64,000 bases of DNA from Serpula lacrymans var. lacrymans S7.9 (GCF_000218685.1 NW_006763301.1:1500727-1564726), one strand, 5' to 3'; positions 1 to 12,054 are shown, numbered from the stretch's first letter. The notes: generated by a model not told the origin, from the sequence alone. Numbers and translations: made by a program.

Positions 1-151
1 AAACAAGCCCCGTAAGAGGTCAGCTTGAGGCATACAGTGATACCACAAGAACTGGCTGGAGGTTTCTACAGTGCACCGACACGCCTAATGAGCTGAAGGT
101 TAGTTGTCGGTAGTAGATCGTCCCATCAGTTTTTAATCTCTCGCGCATTAG

Positions 152-1713
152 GTGCTCTTGCCACCTCGAACTGCTCTGCTTTACGGTCAACTTCTTAAAG
201 CGGAGACCTCCGAGCTGGCCAAGCTTCAACATGCGTCTTGGGACCGTATCTTAGAAATCAGGCATCTGAAGGATCGTATGATCAGAAAATGTCAGAGACT
301 TGTTCAGTCATACTCTCAGGCGACATCATCTGCCATCCCTCCCTTTCTTACCCTCCACGCACCGTCCGACTTTCGTATGAAGGAGATGGAAAAGTGGATT
401 CGGCGACAAGAGTCGCATTTCTCCACTACGGAAATCTCGGTCAAAAAGAAATCGTCCGCTGACAAGACGAAATCGCGCAATTCGTCCTGCTGCAATCGCT
501 GCGCAATGAATGCACATGTCACTCCCCATCACCACGTTTCTTCATCGCGTCGCGTATCTATGCTTTCCAGTTCTTCACACCGTTCGCCTGTTGTAGAACG
601 GAGTTCTTCTAAACCACCCACTGCTCGCGCGTCTCCCTCTACGAAAGCGAAAGTCGCCAGTAAACGTTCACATTCGTCATCCCCCGCACGTTCTACCGTT
701 ATTCGGGAAGCTCACGAGGAGAGGAGTGTGGTTCACGAAAACAGGACTCATTACCATAGTGAGACGCTTGAGAGCAGGATGTACGATAGTACGCATCTGC
801 AAAGTCGCAAAACACACGACGCCAAGCATCGTGTTGTTTCGGACGATACACAAAATTTCCATCTTGAACTCAGTCCGCCTCGTCACGCACCTCAAATTAA
901 TCACGAAAGCGAGGCTATCACTGTCGGTCTCCTGGCTACTTCTCCAGAGCCGCTACCACATCCATATCGTGGCTCGACTTCCACCGATTTCTTGCCTCTT
1001 GGCGCGTCGCTAGAGCTATCTGAAGATTACGATAGAGTTCCTGCGTTGCCCATCATTAATTCTTATACTAGAGCAAACGAAGAAGGCCCGTCTTCTTCAC
1101 CGTCCCCACCATCGGAGAAAGAGGATGATGCTCCTGGAGAGAACGGGACAGCTCCACCATTGCGCCGACGAAGCAGTCTCAAGCGTAGTGGCAGCGCGCT
1201 ACGACTGAGTATGAACTACTCGAATAAGACTGTCTCTTGGGCGATGGATCGTGACTGGACGGACCAAATGCTGAAGTATGAATTCGCCACTGGCGAAGTG
1301 GACGAAATCGGTTAGTACCATTCAGATGTTATCGTCATGAAGTCCTGCTCACGCATGTGTTGCCCAGACCTGGAGTGGGATAGCATTTTTGCGAGATATC
1401 AAGAAGAGATGGCTGGAATGAAAGCCATGCGGAATAACGTTTCTCGCGCTCTCGGTTCTCTCCTTGCAGAAGCAGAAAAACTTCAGCGCGAGGACGAGGT
1501 GTTAAGAGATCAGGAAGACAGATTACGCCTTACGTTTGACCAGCTCGAGAATAAGCACAAGCAATATAGAACCAAGGGTGCGTCTGCATGTGTTTGAACT
1601 TACGTGTTTTACTAACTTGACCTTCATCTTCAGTCAAAGCTGCCCTTCAAGAGACTAAACAGGCCTTGACTTTATGCAGTGCCAAACGGAACGACGAGCT
1701 CCAGGCTTCTTAG
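152..1713 (+). CDS. coiled-coil protein of unknown function (5' end uncertain)
   Basis: Three exons are supported: up to 1310, 1368-1577 and 1634-1713, separated by 57- and 56-nt GT-AG introns that keep one frame and end in TAG. The open frame starts with GTG at 152, just after a good acceptor AG, so the true first exon is probably upstream, outside or at the window edge. The N-terminal part has a short helical segment, then a long low-complexity Ser/Arg/His-rich region. The C-terminal part begins with KTVSWAMDRDWTDQM and runs into an acidic/basic coiled coil rich in Glu, Gln and Lys. I do not recognise a named domain. The layout (disordered basic region, conserved tryptophan patch, coiled coil) suggests a scaffold or nuclear protein, but that is inference. 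Confidence 0.65.
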
Positions 1714-2741
1714 AATTTCCCGCTTTCTTTTATCAGGTATATACCCGTCTCGTTAACTCGGATTTATTTGCTTTGCTCGATTGATTGATTGTTGTACGCA
1801 TTTATGTTTTTTACTGTTGTGATCTGAATGATACTGACCGCGATCTTTCTGTCAACTGGGAGTGCGTGGTGGCTGTAAAGTTCTGTGTTGATCCACTCAC
1901 CTGTTTTTACTGTCGGATATATGCAGTCATTCGGAGGCAGAGGGGCTTCATACCATCCAATCCAACAATGACGAATTACTGACGAATCATAAAAATTGCA
2001 GACTTCCCAGAAGAACGCTAAGGGCCAATTTTATGATTTTGGATAGTGCTGTGTGCGAGCACAGCCTGTGCAAAAATTCACGGATCATACGAGCTCGGAT
2101 GCAGAGATATGTTCAAAGATTCCACTGATTGACGAGACCGAGGCCTTTTCTGATGTCCTCAGCTCTTGCCTTGGCTCTCGTGATCCGTTTTGCGTTTGCG
2201 TCCCTCTTGTTTCAAATGGAATTGCTGTGAACGCCACATCTCGTGAACAGGCAGCTTCTCAGAACTCCTATCATGTGAGTCCTCGTAGTGCTTACCTGCT
2301 TACCTATGATGCTTCGTTTTCGGCTCCAATGTTTTCTCGCCAGGCCATTAGCGATTAACAATTTGATGGATCTGACAATGAAGGAGCAGAACAATGGAGA
2401 ATGAGTGAACAAAGGAGGTTATACACAATCGCCACACGCTCAATGCACGTGATAACAACTATATAAGAAACAGGAGAACTGTCCCAGGGAATCATTCGCA
2501 GTGGCGTAATACTTCATACCGTTTTCTAAATCACCCTATTTTCACCAGGAAACAACGATTACCTCAAAGACAGTCGGGTAACGTCCATATCAGCAGGATT
2601 TAGACTTCACAGTGTATTAGTTTGCGCGTCGTTCGCATAGATTTAGACTTACCATGGAGGTTAGTCCTGGCCCCAGATTCTTTGATTCTGAGCTTAACGT
2701 CAAAGCAATTTGGTCTCTTTCAATGTCAGAAGGAATGTATA
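1714..2741. other. intergenic stretch, no supported gene
   Basis: About 1 kb with only short open frames that lack an ATG-supported start or a recognisable product. A TATATAAG box near 2460 lies roughly 280 bases before the next ATG and could serve the F-box gene. Nothing else is seen. Confidence 0.5.
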
Positions 2742-4242
2742 ATGTCAGTCGACCCGCATCAGCATCAGCGATCATCCGCACTTACGCGCGTCTCCATTCG
2801 ATCTCTTCCCTTCGAAGTACTTCTCGCGATATTCAAGATCGTTTATGCAGATTCTGCGTCCACGTTCAACGGAGTGGAAACCTGTTTGCGCGATAGATAT
2901 GTTGCTCCTGGCGAACCCCAGGCCGACTCGCCCCCCAGTGACGGTTCCATCCCTATCCCATTAGTCGATCCCCGGGCCGGCGATCCCATCATTGATCCTC
3001 TGTCTCATACAAACTTCCCCTATTCTGTTGCATCTGTATGCACTCAGTGGCGTGACATCGTGTTGACAGAGCCCATCTTTTGGGCTTCTCCCATTATCAC
3101 TGTCGGTGCTTGCAGGCCCTTATTCGAACCTACGTCGCAATCTCACTTCGAGTTATCACGCGATTATTTTCTTGATATCAAGATCGTGTGTAGGGAAGAG
3201 TTGTCCGCGTCTCAACCTTCTTCGGAGCAGGCTGATGTAATGGCTTTATTGCCTTATATTTACAAAGTCTTTCACCGATGCAACAGTATATCGTTCCATC
3301 TCAACAGAAGCTCTTCTCTCCCCTCACTCGCCCGTCATTTCGGCACCGTCATGTGGAACCTTGAACATGTAGAGCTCAGATGCAAAATTGATGACGGTCG
3401 TAACACGCTGCCTGCTCCCTGTCACTGTCACGCGAAGAAAGGATTTTCTTGTACATGGTCACTAGTCGTTGATGGTCATAATCTTAAAGATCTTATCAAG
3501 TATCCTGGGGAGCGCCGTGGGCTGCGTCGTTTGGGCCTCCTGTCCGACATCGTTATATCAGGTTATTCCGCGTCCGCAAGTGAGCCGGACCCATTATCCC
3601 TATATGATATGCTCAAAGCCCTAGAAGATGTGGGTATTATGCGTCTTACTTTGCAGAACATCGATCTAGACCTGGCAGTACCTGCCACTGTTTCCAAACC
3701 CAATGTCCGCTTGTTGGGCATGCGCGCGGTGTCCTTTGAAGATCTCAGTGGTGATCTTATTGATGCGGCCTTCGGGTTTGCTCTGGATCTTGTCGCAAAC
3801 ACAAGAATAACTCGATGCTCCCTCCCCAGAAGCAAGATAAGAACGCGTCATCTCACACTCGAGGCTATCAACAAGGAAGAAAACCTTCACTCTTTTCTTC
3901 TCAGCCGCTGGAGAGGTCGCGCGCTGTCAGTCAAAGATTGTCCACAGTTCAATGACACTCCTTCGGGAACTGTCACATAAAGGGAGGGATGGTCAGTGGA
4001 TATGTCCGGCCATGGACGCCCTCGATATCAGCGGCTGTCGTGACTTTTCGGTGCTTGCTCTCAGAGAGTTGTTAGAGGCACGTATTCAAGCTGCACCTGA
4101 GTTTGAAATGCCATGGATGGCGATATTGCATGGGACTGTGTGCCGTTGTCGGGATGTGTCGGTCAAAGCTGGACCTTTCCTTGATGAAGAAAACAGGAAA
4201 TGGTTTGAGGCGACGATTCAAAAATTTACGTGGTGTGACTGA
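2742..4242 (+). CDS. F-box-like protein, with an apparent frameshift near 3952
   Basis: The start is the ATG at 2742, followed by MSVDPHQHQRS and then an F-box-like stretch (SIRSLPFEVLLAIFKIVY) at about residues 20-37. A region ending in CTQWRDIVLTEPIFW follows, which is typical of Agaricomycete F-box proteins (substrate adaptors of SCF ubiquitin ligases). The rest resembles a degenerate leucine-rich region. The first frame stops at 3980, but the family-like C-terminus (LLRELSHKG, then CPAMDALDISGC) continues in the +1 frame from about 3952 to TGA at 4242. No GT-AG intron of plausible size joins the two frames without losing conserved sequence. It is therefore a frameshift mutation or a base error in the assembly. 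Family membership is likely; the substrate is unknown. Confidence 0.72.
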
Positions 4243-4534
4243 AGCGGGGCCCCTGAGGTATATATATAGGCAAACGGTCGTGTGCGAGAGATCAGTGTTG
4301 TAAGTAGTAGGAATTCGGTACTCTTCATCTTTTGAACGCTCAATTGTACGCTGGCAGAATGTAATTCAAACGGAATTTTCGTAATATAACCACCACATCT
4401 TAGCCTTCCGAATCGTCCTAAGACAACCACATATTGCGCGAAGTGACTGACTGCAATTGAATTGAACATCACTCAGTGGTAGACTTATGAAAAATGAGAC
4501 ATAGTGCCACTTCAGGGGAGTTTTCACCCTGAGG

Positions 4535-5764
4535 CTACAAAGTTTGATGCAGCCATTTTAAAATTACCTGTTCTGCGATCTCTAGCCCGTTTTTCTCCAT
4601 GAACATCATGTGCGCATTCCCGTAAATTCCTACATCTTCAAGCTGGAGATGTTCAGCATGTACGCCAGCCTCGGTCAAAAACTGAACAGTACAGTTATCA
4701 TAAACCGCATGGTAGCTCGCCTGGGACGTCACGACCAAAACAGGCACATTAGCCAGGCCAGGCAGTTGCCTTGCAGGCGGCGATTGTTGGTAACAAGTAA
4801 AGTTAGTGGTTGAGCTCACAGGTACTGGATGGAGGTCGTCAGGAGAGGAAATTGGGGGGGAAAAGTTCAGAGGAATTTCAGACACTCCATATGGCCGTGC
4901 AGCATCAGTCGAAAATACAGCGTTCTGGAACGGAGGTCCGATTGGTTCCAATGCCACAATGGCTTTCACCTGTGACGGATGTGCATCTGCTAAGGGCCAC
5001 CCGTACTGCCCCGATTGTGAGTGGGTCAGCAGTATCACAGGCTGAATGCGTTTAGCATGTCAATGAAAGTGATCCATATGACATTCGTGAAAACCCACTC
5101 CTATTTCATCGAGAAGGGTCGAACCAGCTGCCTGAACTAATTGAGAACTTTCGACTTCTGAAGCCAGACTCTGCATCATAGACATGTAGAAGGCATCAAA
5201 GGTTTCATCTCCAACGCTGCCATTTCCCGGCCATTGGGTGTGTAACGAGGCCTGTGGCCATAAATCAAATCTTTGGACAGCGGTAAAATGAGATTCGACG
5301 GTGTAGGTGTCGAAATTGGTTAAATTTCCGTCGACGTTCTCTTGCCATGCAGATCGTCCGCGCGCGGGTTGATCTACTAGATAGACCTGCAGTATATCAG
5401 GTCAGAAAATAAAGACATACATTTTGAGCTGACGATAACTTTCCTCATACCCTTGACTCATGAAGTAATCTGCCCAACCCAATCGACCGTCAGGAGTATT
5501 GAGAAAGTTGGTACCCGTCATGCCATCGCCGTGGATGACGAGGATTGGATATTCCTGTGTTACTGTTGCAGGAACGAGATGCTCAACGTACATTTGGGCA
5601 TGAGCGATGTCTGAACTTCCTTGCTTGACATAAGATCCACCGGCATAGAAATAATCTCGAGTATGCAGTGTTCCATCTGGCTTTCTGGGCCTGTTCTTCG
5701 ACGCCTGTGCACTTAACGCGAATCCTACAAGTAAACAATGCAACAGCTTGAACTGGAAAATCAT
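4535..5764 (-). CDS. secreted alpha/beta hydrolase (esterase-like)
   Basis: Reading on the minus strand, exons are 5764-5444, 5386-5099 and 5041-4535 (371 aa). The start ATG gives MIFQFKLLHCLLVGFALSAQA, a clear signal peptide. A strand/oxyanion segment (VIHGDGMTG) is at about residues 78-86. The nucleophile elbow LLTHSQSGQYGW puts the likely Ser at about residue 211, and a His lies in GIYGNAHMMFME near the C-terminus. This matches fungal secreted hydrolases of the AB-hydrolase-1 type; the substrate is unknown. The second intron (5042-5098, 57 nt) is canonical. The first (5387-5443, also 57 nt, with a CTGAC branch-like site and CTGCAG acceptor) keeps the frame only if it begins with GA (GAG|GAAAGT) instead of GT. 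All nearby GT donors tested run into stops or break conserved sequence. Confidence 0.8.
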
Positions 5765-6577
5765 GGCAAAGTTGGGGCGTGAGTATGAAAGTGAGTACCA
5801 AGTTGCATTCGGTGGTATGTTGCCTATTTATCAGTCGAGAAGTCGAGGTCGCATGACTGAGTGGTTCTAAAGTTGAAAAGCATTTGTCGGGTCAACCCCA
5901 ATTACGTTACAAGAGATAGTCTCGTGACCAGAAGCATCTTTAATCAAGACCTCCGAGTCCATCATGATATTCAACGTTGATGAACATTCAATGAAATCCA
6001 ACAAATTTTAGTGCCCAAATGTCCTACACTCTTCCACTCATGGTCGCAAGCGCCCTCAGAACACGGAAACCGAGAACATCTAGGCAGGATTGGCTGAATT
6101 TGACTGATCAACCTGCACGTAAATAACACCGCTTTTCTGCCGCGAAAGTATCGACGGTGGACGATCCACAAACCTTTTCGTATGGGCCAGGCGCTCTTTA
6201 TCTGGAAACCACCGCATGAAGTCCGCAGGCCATTCCAATCTCAGAAGTAGGCATTCCTGGCTGGTACTACAATATTCGAGCCTTCTGGTCTGGACGCAGT
6301 GTCAACAGCTATTGTAATCCCCAATATACTCGGAACTTATTACTTCGTCAATTGTCACTTGCCATCCGAAGGATCCGGATCGAGAATGGGGCACCCTAGA
6401 ACTCATTTAGTACGTATTTAAGCTTGGGATGGGGATATAAGAGCGAGACTCTGCTATAGTTTTCCAGCAGCCTCTGAGACCCCCCCCCCCTTTCCCATCG
6501 ACACTGGGCTAACAAAGCGTTAACTGCCACCCCATCGACCCCGTCTAATTCCATCTGTGGCTTTATAGTTTTCCAGA
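5765..6577. other. intergenic region between divergent hydrolase and phosphatase genes
   Basis: About 0.8 kb between two divergently transcribed genes, presumably holding both promoters. It contains a run of ten C near 6481-6490. No gene is supported and no pheromone-type CaaX reading frame was seen here. Confidence 0.5.
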
Positions 6578-7825
6578 ATGGCTGTTGAGACTTCATCCTC
6601 AGAATCCGTGCATCAAAATACAGAATCCCTTGTCGTACCACCCCAGTCCTCTACCATTATAAACAACGCCGAAGGCACCCATGCGAGGGTCGCCGATCGT
6701 CGACCTTGGTGTATCAAGATCAATCCAGACCACATCTATCGGATAATTGATCCCAACAAAGTCATAAGATCTAGCCATCCATTGCCCCCGCCTTTTGTCA
6801 ACATCGACGGCGTCGACAACGTCCGCACAATAGGTCATTTTCACCGGTCTCCCTCTGTCAAGATCAATACAAACCTCATATATCGGTCTGCAGACCCCAA
6901 GGGTATCACAGAGGAAGGAAAAACACAGTTATTGAGACATGGTATCAAAACCGTCGTTGACTTACGCTTAGAGCATGAGTACGACTCTATCCCTGGCTTA
7001 CCGGGTGTCGAATGGCTATCGGTTCCTTCAGAGATACAAGTGGCGGCAACTACTGCGCAGGTAACTGAAATGTGAGTTTGTTGGCACGTTTCTGTAGAGA
7101 TATACAAACGACGATTTGCTCGCCTTAGGCTCGAGAACTTCCAAAATACTACAGTGGAGGTCAGTTCTGTTTCGTTGGCAGGAAGTAAGCGTACTAAAAG
7201 ATAGGTACTATAGGCATTCATAGTAGTCTATGCCGGGGTGCTGGAGTCATCAGGAAAAGTCTTCGAACTTTTCTTCACTCATCTCAGGGACGAACCGAAT
7301 GTACCAATTCTCGTCCATTGCTCTGGTTAGTCATCTCTTTACGATACATGGCACTTATCAAAATCAACTTCGAATTCAGCCGGGAAAGATAGGACGGGGT
7401 TAGCGATAGCTCTACTTCTAAAGGTACGACAACCTCTGTTACTTAAGGATAAGTTTACATTCCCAAATTTTAGATCCTCGGAGTCGATGATTATGATATC
7501 ATTTATGATTATGCTCTATCAAGCGTTGGCCTAGGCACTGCAATGCCGGGCCTCATAACTAGCTTTGGTAATAATAACGAGGCATATCGGAAAAACCCCA
7601 TGGGGTTGTTGAACTTCCTCGGCACAAGGTGAGTTAACTGCAACTTTGGGGGTTATTTTGGTTTCCATGCTCATTATCTGCTCCAGCCCCGACGCAATGA
7701 TTATGGCGCTGCACCATATGTTGAAAACTTATGGTGGGGCGGAGAAATATTTGACAACACATACAAGTTTACGAAGCTCAGATATAGAGAAAATTCGCAA
7801 GAACTTGCTTTTGACAGAAGGGTAG
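6578..7825 (+). CDS. tyrosine-protein phosphatase, Y_phosphatase3 type
   Basis: Exons: 6578-7071, 7129-7159, 7214-7325, 7380-7423, 7474-7628 and 7687-7825; introns are 50-58 nt and the phases agree (324 aa). The catalytic loop HCSAGKDRTGLA contains the CX5R signature, with nucleophile Cys at about residue 211 and Arg six residues later. The family block IYRSADP (about 101-107) and a WLSVP/HLRD core support fungal single-domain phosphatases of the Y_phosphatase3/DSP class, which dephosphorylate protein tyrosine or phosphoinositide substrates. The first about 45 residues are polar and look disordered. Residues about 46-60 (IKINPDHIYRIIDPN) resemble residues about 94-108 (VKINTNLIYRSADPK), so the N-terminus may include a partial duplication of the first conserved block. 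The substrate is not evident. Confidence 0.9.
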
Positions 7826-8011
7826 TGGTCAGTGACACGAATTAGTTACCCGGTCCCTGACGCACAGCTATTAAAATAACTTGTATCATAAGAACAGACA
7901 ACTTGTACAAGATAAGGGGAATCAAGTTGGATATAAATTGCACTACACACTGTAAACAGACATTCACCAAATGTTTAACTCTACAGGTTTCCAGTCCTAG
8001 GAATGGTGTCG

Positions 8012-9627
8012 CTATACCGAAGAGGCTTCAAAAGCAGGCTCGGGTTCCGCTATGAGTCCCGCGGACAAGACATTGTTGTCCTTATGATGAGGCGATTTAA
8101 GAGAGATACTTGGGGAGTCTGCCTCTTGAGCGCTTCCTGAGTTATTCATGTGACTATGATCCTGCTCGTCGAAAGATAGAATCTGAGGAAGTGATTTGAT
8201 TTGATTGGCAGATACGATAGGATTGGACGGTTGGGTGTGAGACATGAAGCGCAGAGAACCGAACGATGACCAGGGGTTGCGCATGGCGTGATTACGGACC
8301 CTTGGTTTATCGCTACAATGAATACATCCAATAAAGTCAACCAACAGAAAGGTGTTGAATTAACAATGCATCACGAACCTGGCTACCAAAACATCTGGAT
8401 TTGGAGTCGATGGGCAGTACCCGAAGGGTTTTAAAGCAGTATAAAAGATACGACGGTAATATTGTGAGCATTCCCCTGTCAACCCAAAAAAAGCGAAAAA
8501 TAATATGGCATAGACGACGACCATCCAACGGTCCCACTGAAATGCTATCGCGTTCTGCAGGTTGAATGTCCAGACGGATATAGGAATCCGTATGACAGAG
8601 GTAAAATCGGCATGTATAACGCCCCAGTTGAACGGATACATTGGACCACCAGATGCATCATTTACTAACGAGAAAATGACTGAAGGTAGTATTATGACAA
8701 CTTGAGCGGCTGCAAGAATTGTCAGGCGCCAGTACTTTCCAGATTTAAGGTCCTTATTGCTTTTCATGATTTCTTTCATATGGGATTTGCGACGGATTGT
8801 AATGAAAATCGTGAGAGCTGCAGAAGGTGGTCAGCATTAAGCAACAGTTAACATCAGATAAAAATCACTGACCAGAATAAACTGCGCTGACTAGACCAAA
8901 GATGGGCGGCCACATTATGACAAGTGGGAAAGCAGGTGGTGTCCTTACGGCCGCCGGGTAACAGCCCACTTGCTCTATCAAGATAAAATTATTGGCCTGG
9001 ACGACATAATCTACAGTAGAGCAGTCAAAATACGGCTGCTGATAGGAAAAGACACCAAACTTACATAAGGGCAGCAGCAGCAAGGGAATGCCAACGCCAA
9101 TGAAAAGATCGACGAACATATCATGTCTGATCTGAAAATTATCATGTCATGAACTGGATCACGCTGAAAGTAGCTTGTCATCTGTACCTCATCCCGGCTC
9201 TGCTTAACGGCCTTCATAGTCGTGATACGATAAAGTCGTCGAGCTATGCACAACGGAGCAAGCTGTACACCGTATTTGGAAGCAACTGCCACATAAGAAG
9301 CTTTAAACAACTTTAGGGCGTATTTTCACGTAAAAGTCTTGGACAACTCACATAAATCACACCAGCCCGGGGCCAAGTCGATGGTGTTGTTGCTCCATAT
9401 GATCGAATTGATAGAGGAATTGAGCATAGACAAGCTAACCCAGACGATGAACAAGCAAGTACCAGTCCTTTCGGCTATGATGGAAATACGTGATGCGAAT
9501 GTATAGGTCAGATACTGAACCAAAACATACCTCGGAGATGTAATGGCAATTGAAAGACGATCAACACGACACCGAGGAGCGTAAATGCAGAGTATACGTG
9601 ATTCGAAGCTTGACTGGGGTTTGCCAT
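8012..9627 (-). CDS. STE3-type pheromone receptor (seven-helix GPCR)
   Basis: On the minus strand, exons are 9627-9531, 9474-9352, 9300-9188, 9131-8873, 8817-8379 and 8312-8012; introns are 51-66 nt, phases are consistent and the product is 443 aa. Seven hydrophobic helices are visible: VYSAFTLLGVVLIVFQL, GTCLFIVWVSLSML, YVAVASKYGVQLAPL, MFVDLFIGVGIPLLLL, PPAFPLVIMWPPIFGL, RLTILAAAQVVIILPSVIF and WMVVVYAILFFAFFGL. Family marks are LCIARRLYRI after helix 3, VGCYPA in the second extracellular loop and WPPIFGLVSAVYS in helix 5. The tail of about 100 residues is Ser/Asn-rich. The protein binds farnesylated peptide pheromones at the plasma membrane and signals through a G protein. Whether it is the B mating-type receptor or a mating-neutral paralogue cannot be decided here; no pheromone gene was found next to it. 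Confidence 0.95.
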
Positions 9628-11476
9628 CTCTGGGGCAGTATCAAGGTCGGGTTGGGGCTACTGCTTAAAGTCGACCAGGCTTGTCTTCCACGGTGAAAAT
9701 AGTTTGTCATTTTCATGAAAGCATCAGCATTTTATACATTAACAAAACCACGAAGACGGAAAAAGTTAGACCCTTCGGATTCCAAAATTTCAGTCGGAAG
9801 CAGTAGCATAGCTATGTGCTGTACATCGGCCCTGAAGCCAATGTCCCGAAAGTCTTTGGTTTTGAAGACACTACTCTGGATCAATGACGCACGCCATAAA
9901 AAAACTTGACAGAAGTGAAGATGCGGCCCTAGTCTAATCTCTTCTCGTCGTAGTTTTCAATCCTTCACTGCTCACCTTCATAACCGCAGTAGTAGCCGAA
10001 ACCACTGGTATTTCATGGTGTCTTTGCTAAACTGCCATGTCTGAAGACGATTGATTTATGTAGGGAGATTTGACAGAGGACTTGTTGCGAGGATATCAAC
10101 AGTCAAATAACTAGGGGTGGGATGATCAGTCATTTCATATTAGCGTCTGAACAGATTGACGACACAGACTTGAAAATTATGAACAAACGCCATCATTCCT
10201 TCGCACTTTACCGCCAGCCGATCTGAGCCCTATATGTCAGTCAACATTCAACGCTCAGCGTCCACTACACTTAAAATACAAATCTTCTTACGACATGACC
10301 AAATGGCAGGATGCATGTTGCGGAAACTCTAACCCCGACTACGCACATTCCCTATGTCCGATGCACAAAGTCAGTAATACACCCACGAGTTGACAAGAGA
10401 ATGTACCAATGCGTGACTCTCAGCCGAGAAAGAAGATAAGTGCGTAGCCAACGATTTCAGACTGGGGGTGTATATTTTGACACATATACAACTGCCCTGA
10501 CAAAGAGCAAAGTATCCATTGCGGCGAGCACTGATTAGAAAATCGCGGTAAGATCGTAAGACAAGGAGGGCCTGGTTCTCTGGTTTACAGCTCATGTGCT
10601 CATCCTGTACCACCGACTGACAAGTCAAATGACATCCAGTATGATCGAATAGCCACCGACCCTATCACGGCGATCTCCAGGATGGAAAACTTGCACGGAA
10701 CGTGCGACACAGCACTCACCTCCTGTAAAAAAAGCTTGCATAGCATACCAGTGCACTGCCCATATTACCTGAACATTAGTTTTTCAATAGAAAGAGATCC
10801 CAGGGCGATCAATGCATTTGGCGTCGAATTATCGAGGTAGAGAGAGGAGTGGGAGGAACTTCAGTAGATGATATGGGACAAACTCGACGAAGAGCCTGAG
10901 AGGGCGATTGGCTGTCCTAAAGGAATTCATAAGGAGGCATTGAAACGGTGTCCTCCTCAAACCTGTGTGTGTGAAATGAGATGTCAACAACAAAAGACCA
11001 CATGATATATATACAAGTACTTACGAGTATTGAGTACCGCTTTCAAGTTTTGTACCCGGGGTCTAATGACCCGCATCGTGCACAGTTTACAGCATGACTG
11101 GCAAGACCGGAGTTTTTGACGCCTTCAACGCATTTACTTGAAAACTCATGAAGAAAACTAGGCGCAGAGCCCATCAATGTTCAACGTTCAAGAACAGAAT
11201 GAAAGGTCATCAGCCATACTTATTGAATCTTTAGAAAAAGCAATATGGTTAATTATTGTCGAACCTCCATTTGTGTCTATACAGCAGTGAATCATCGAAA
11301 CACATGAGATAACATAAGAATGAACACTTTTATACAGACAGATTTTCCGACAGATTTTCCAGGTGTACTTAGGACCTGTTTTTGATTATGCTATTCAGTT
11401 AAATGCTCTCAAAGGAAAATATTCAAAACCTTATCTTTGAATACACACACTAAAGAAAGATTGTGAAAGAATTGTT
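9628..11476. other. intergenic region upstream of the STE3 gene
   Basis: About 1.85 kb. I read much of it for short frames ending in Cys-aliphatic-aliphatic-X (pheromone precursors), fully on the plus strand and partly on the minus strand. Only chance matches turned up (CLPR and CSPS before stops), without an ATG-started frame. No other gene is supported. Confidence 0.45.
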
Positions 11477-12054
11477 TTAATTTATGTTGACAAATACTTT
11501 CATTTCCACCTGCAATAACCTCTCCGATATCTCTGTGTTCTCTTTCCTGAGCTGTTCAATGTTCTCCTCCAGAGTTACCACGCGTTTCAACACGTCTGGA
11601 TCCGAAGCTGACAAAGGTTCATATGAGGATTTGCGATCTTTGCGAAAGCCCTCCTTCCCTAGTCATAGCTTGAGCTTTATGATGCTTCAGGGAATTACGA
11701 TGAAAGGTTTACCTGGGACTTTGCATTTGACCTTGTGGTTAGCACACCACTCACACGCCCTTCGTTCATTGGGACTACGAGTGGTCCAAGCACCAGATGG
11801 CCACTCACATTGTAAGTCCCTTGAAGAGCAATTCACACAGACCTAATCATTCCATAAGTGTAGTTACAACTGAAGAATAAAGATGGGACACTCACCAATG
11901 TTTCTTTCCTGATCTTCTTCGTTTCAGGATCTTTGTCACTCAAGGCTCCCTCAATTATAAGGCCTGGAGTTTTGGATTGGATTGCCGTTTTGGATCTTCT
12001 GCGCTTTCGCTGACGAGGGGATGCTGATGAGAAGTGGAGCGGTGGAAGTGCGAT
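11477..12054 (-). CDS. zinc-cluster-like protein with basic stretch and coiled coil (5' end unresolved)
   Basis: Three minus-strand exons fit together in phase: 12054-11896, 11842-11713 and 11658-11477, with introns of 53 and 54 nt. The first supplies a basic patch (PRQRKRRRSK). The second holds CVNCSSRDLQCEW (CX2CX6C) followed by ACEWCANHKVKCKV (CX2CX6C). The third has a short coiled coil (VVTLEENIEQLRKENTEISE) and ends at TAA. Paired cysteine motifs of this spacing occur in a group of Agaricomycete proteins resembling Zn2Cys6 clusters, so a zinc-binding, possibly DNA-binding protein is likely. An acceptor AG precedes 12054, so at least one more exon lies upstream (12.1-12.5 kb), but I could not fix it. 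Function is unknown. Confidence 0.55.

Noticed and set aside
2053..2358. 101-codon open frame
   Set aside because: Starts at GTG, has no recognisable product and lies in an intergenic region; not listed as a gene.
9676..9696. CLPR before a stop as a possible CaaX pheromone end
   Set aside because: The frame has no nearby ATG and a stop-rich context; the middle positions are not those of fungal pheromones.
9961..9985. CSPS before a stop as a possible CaaX end
   Set aside because: A stop lies about ten codons upstream in the same frame, so no precursor fits.
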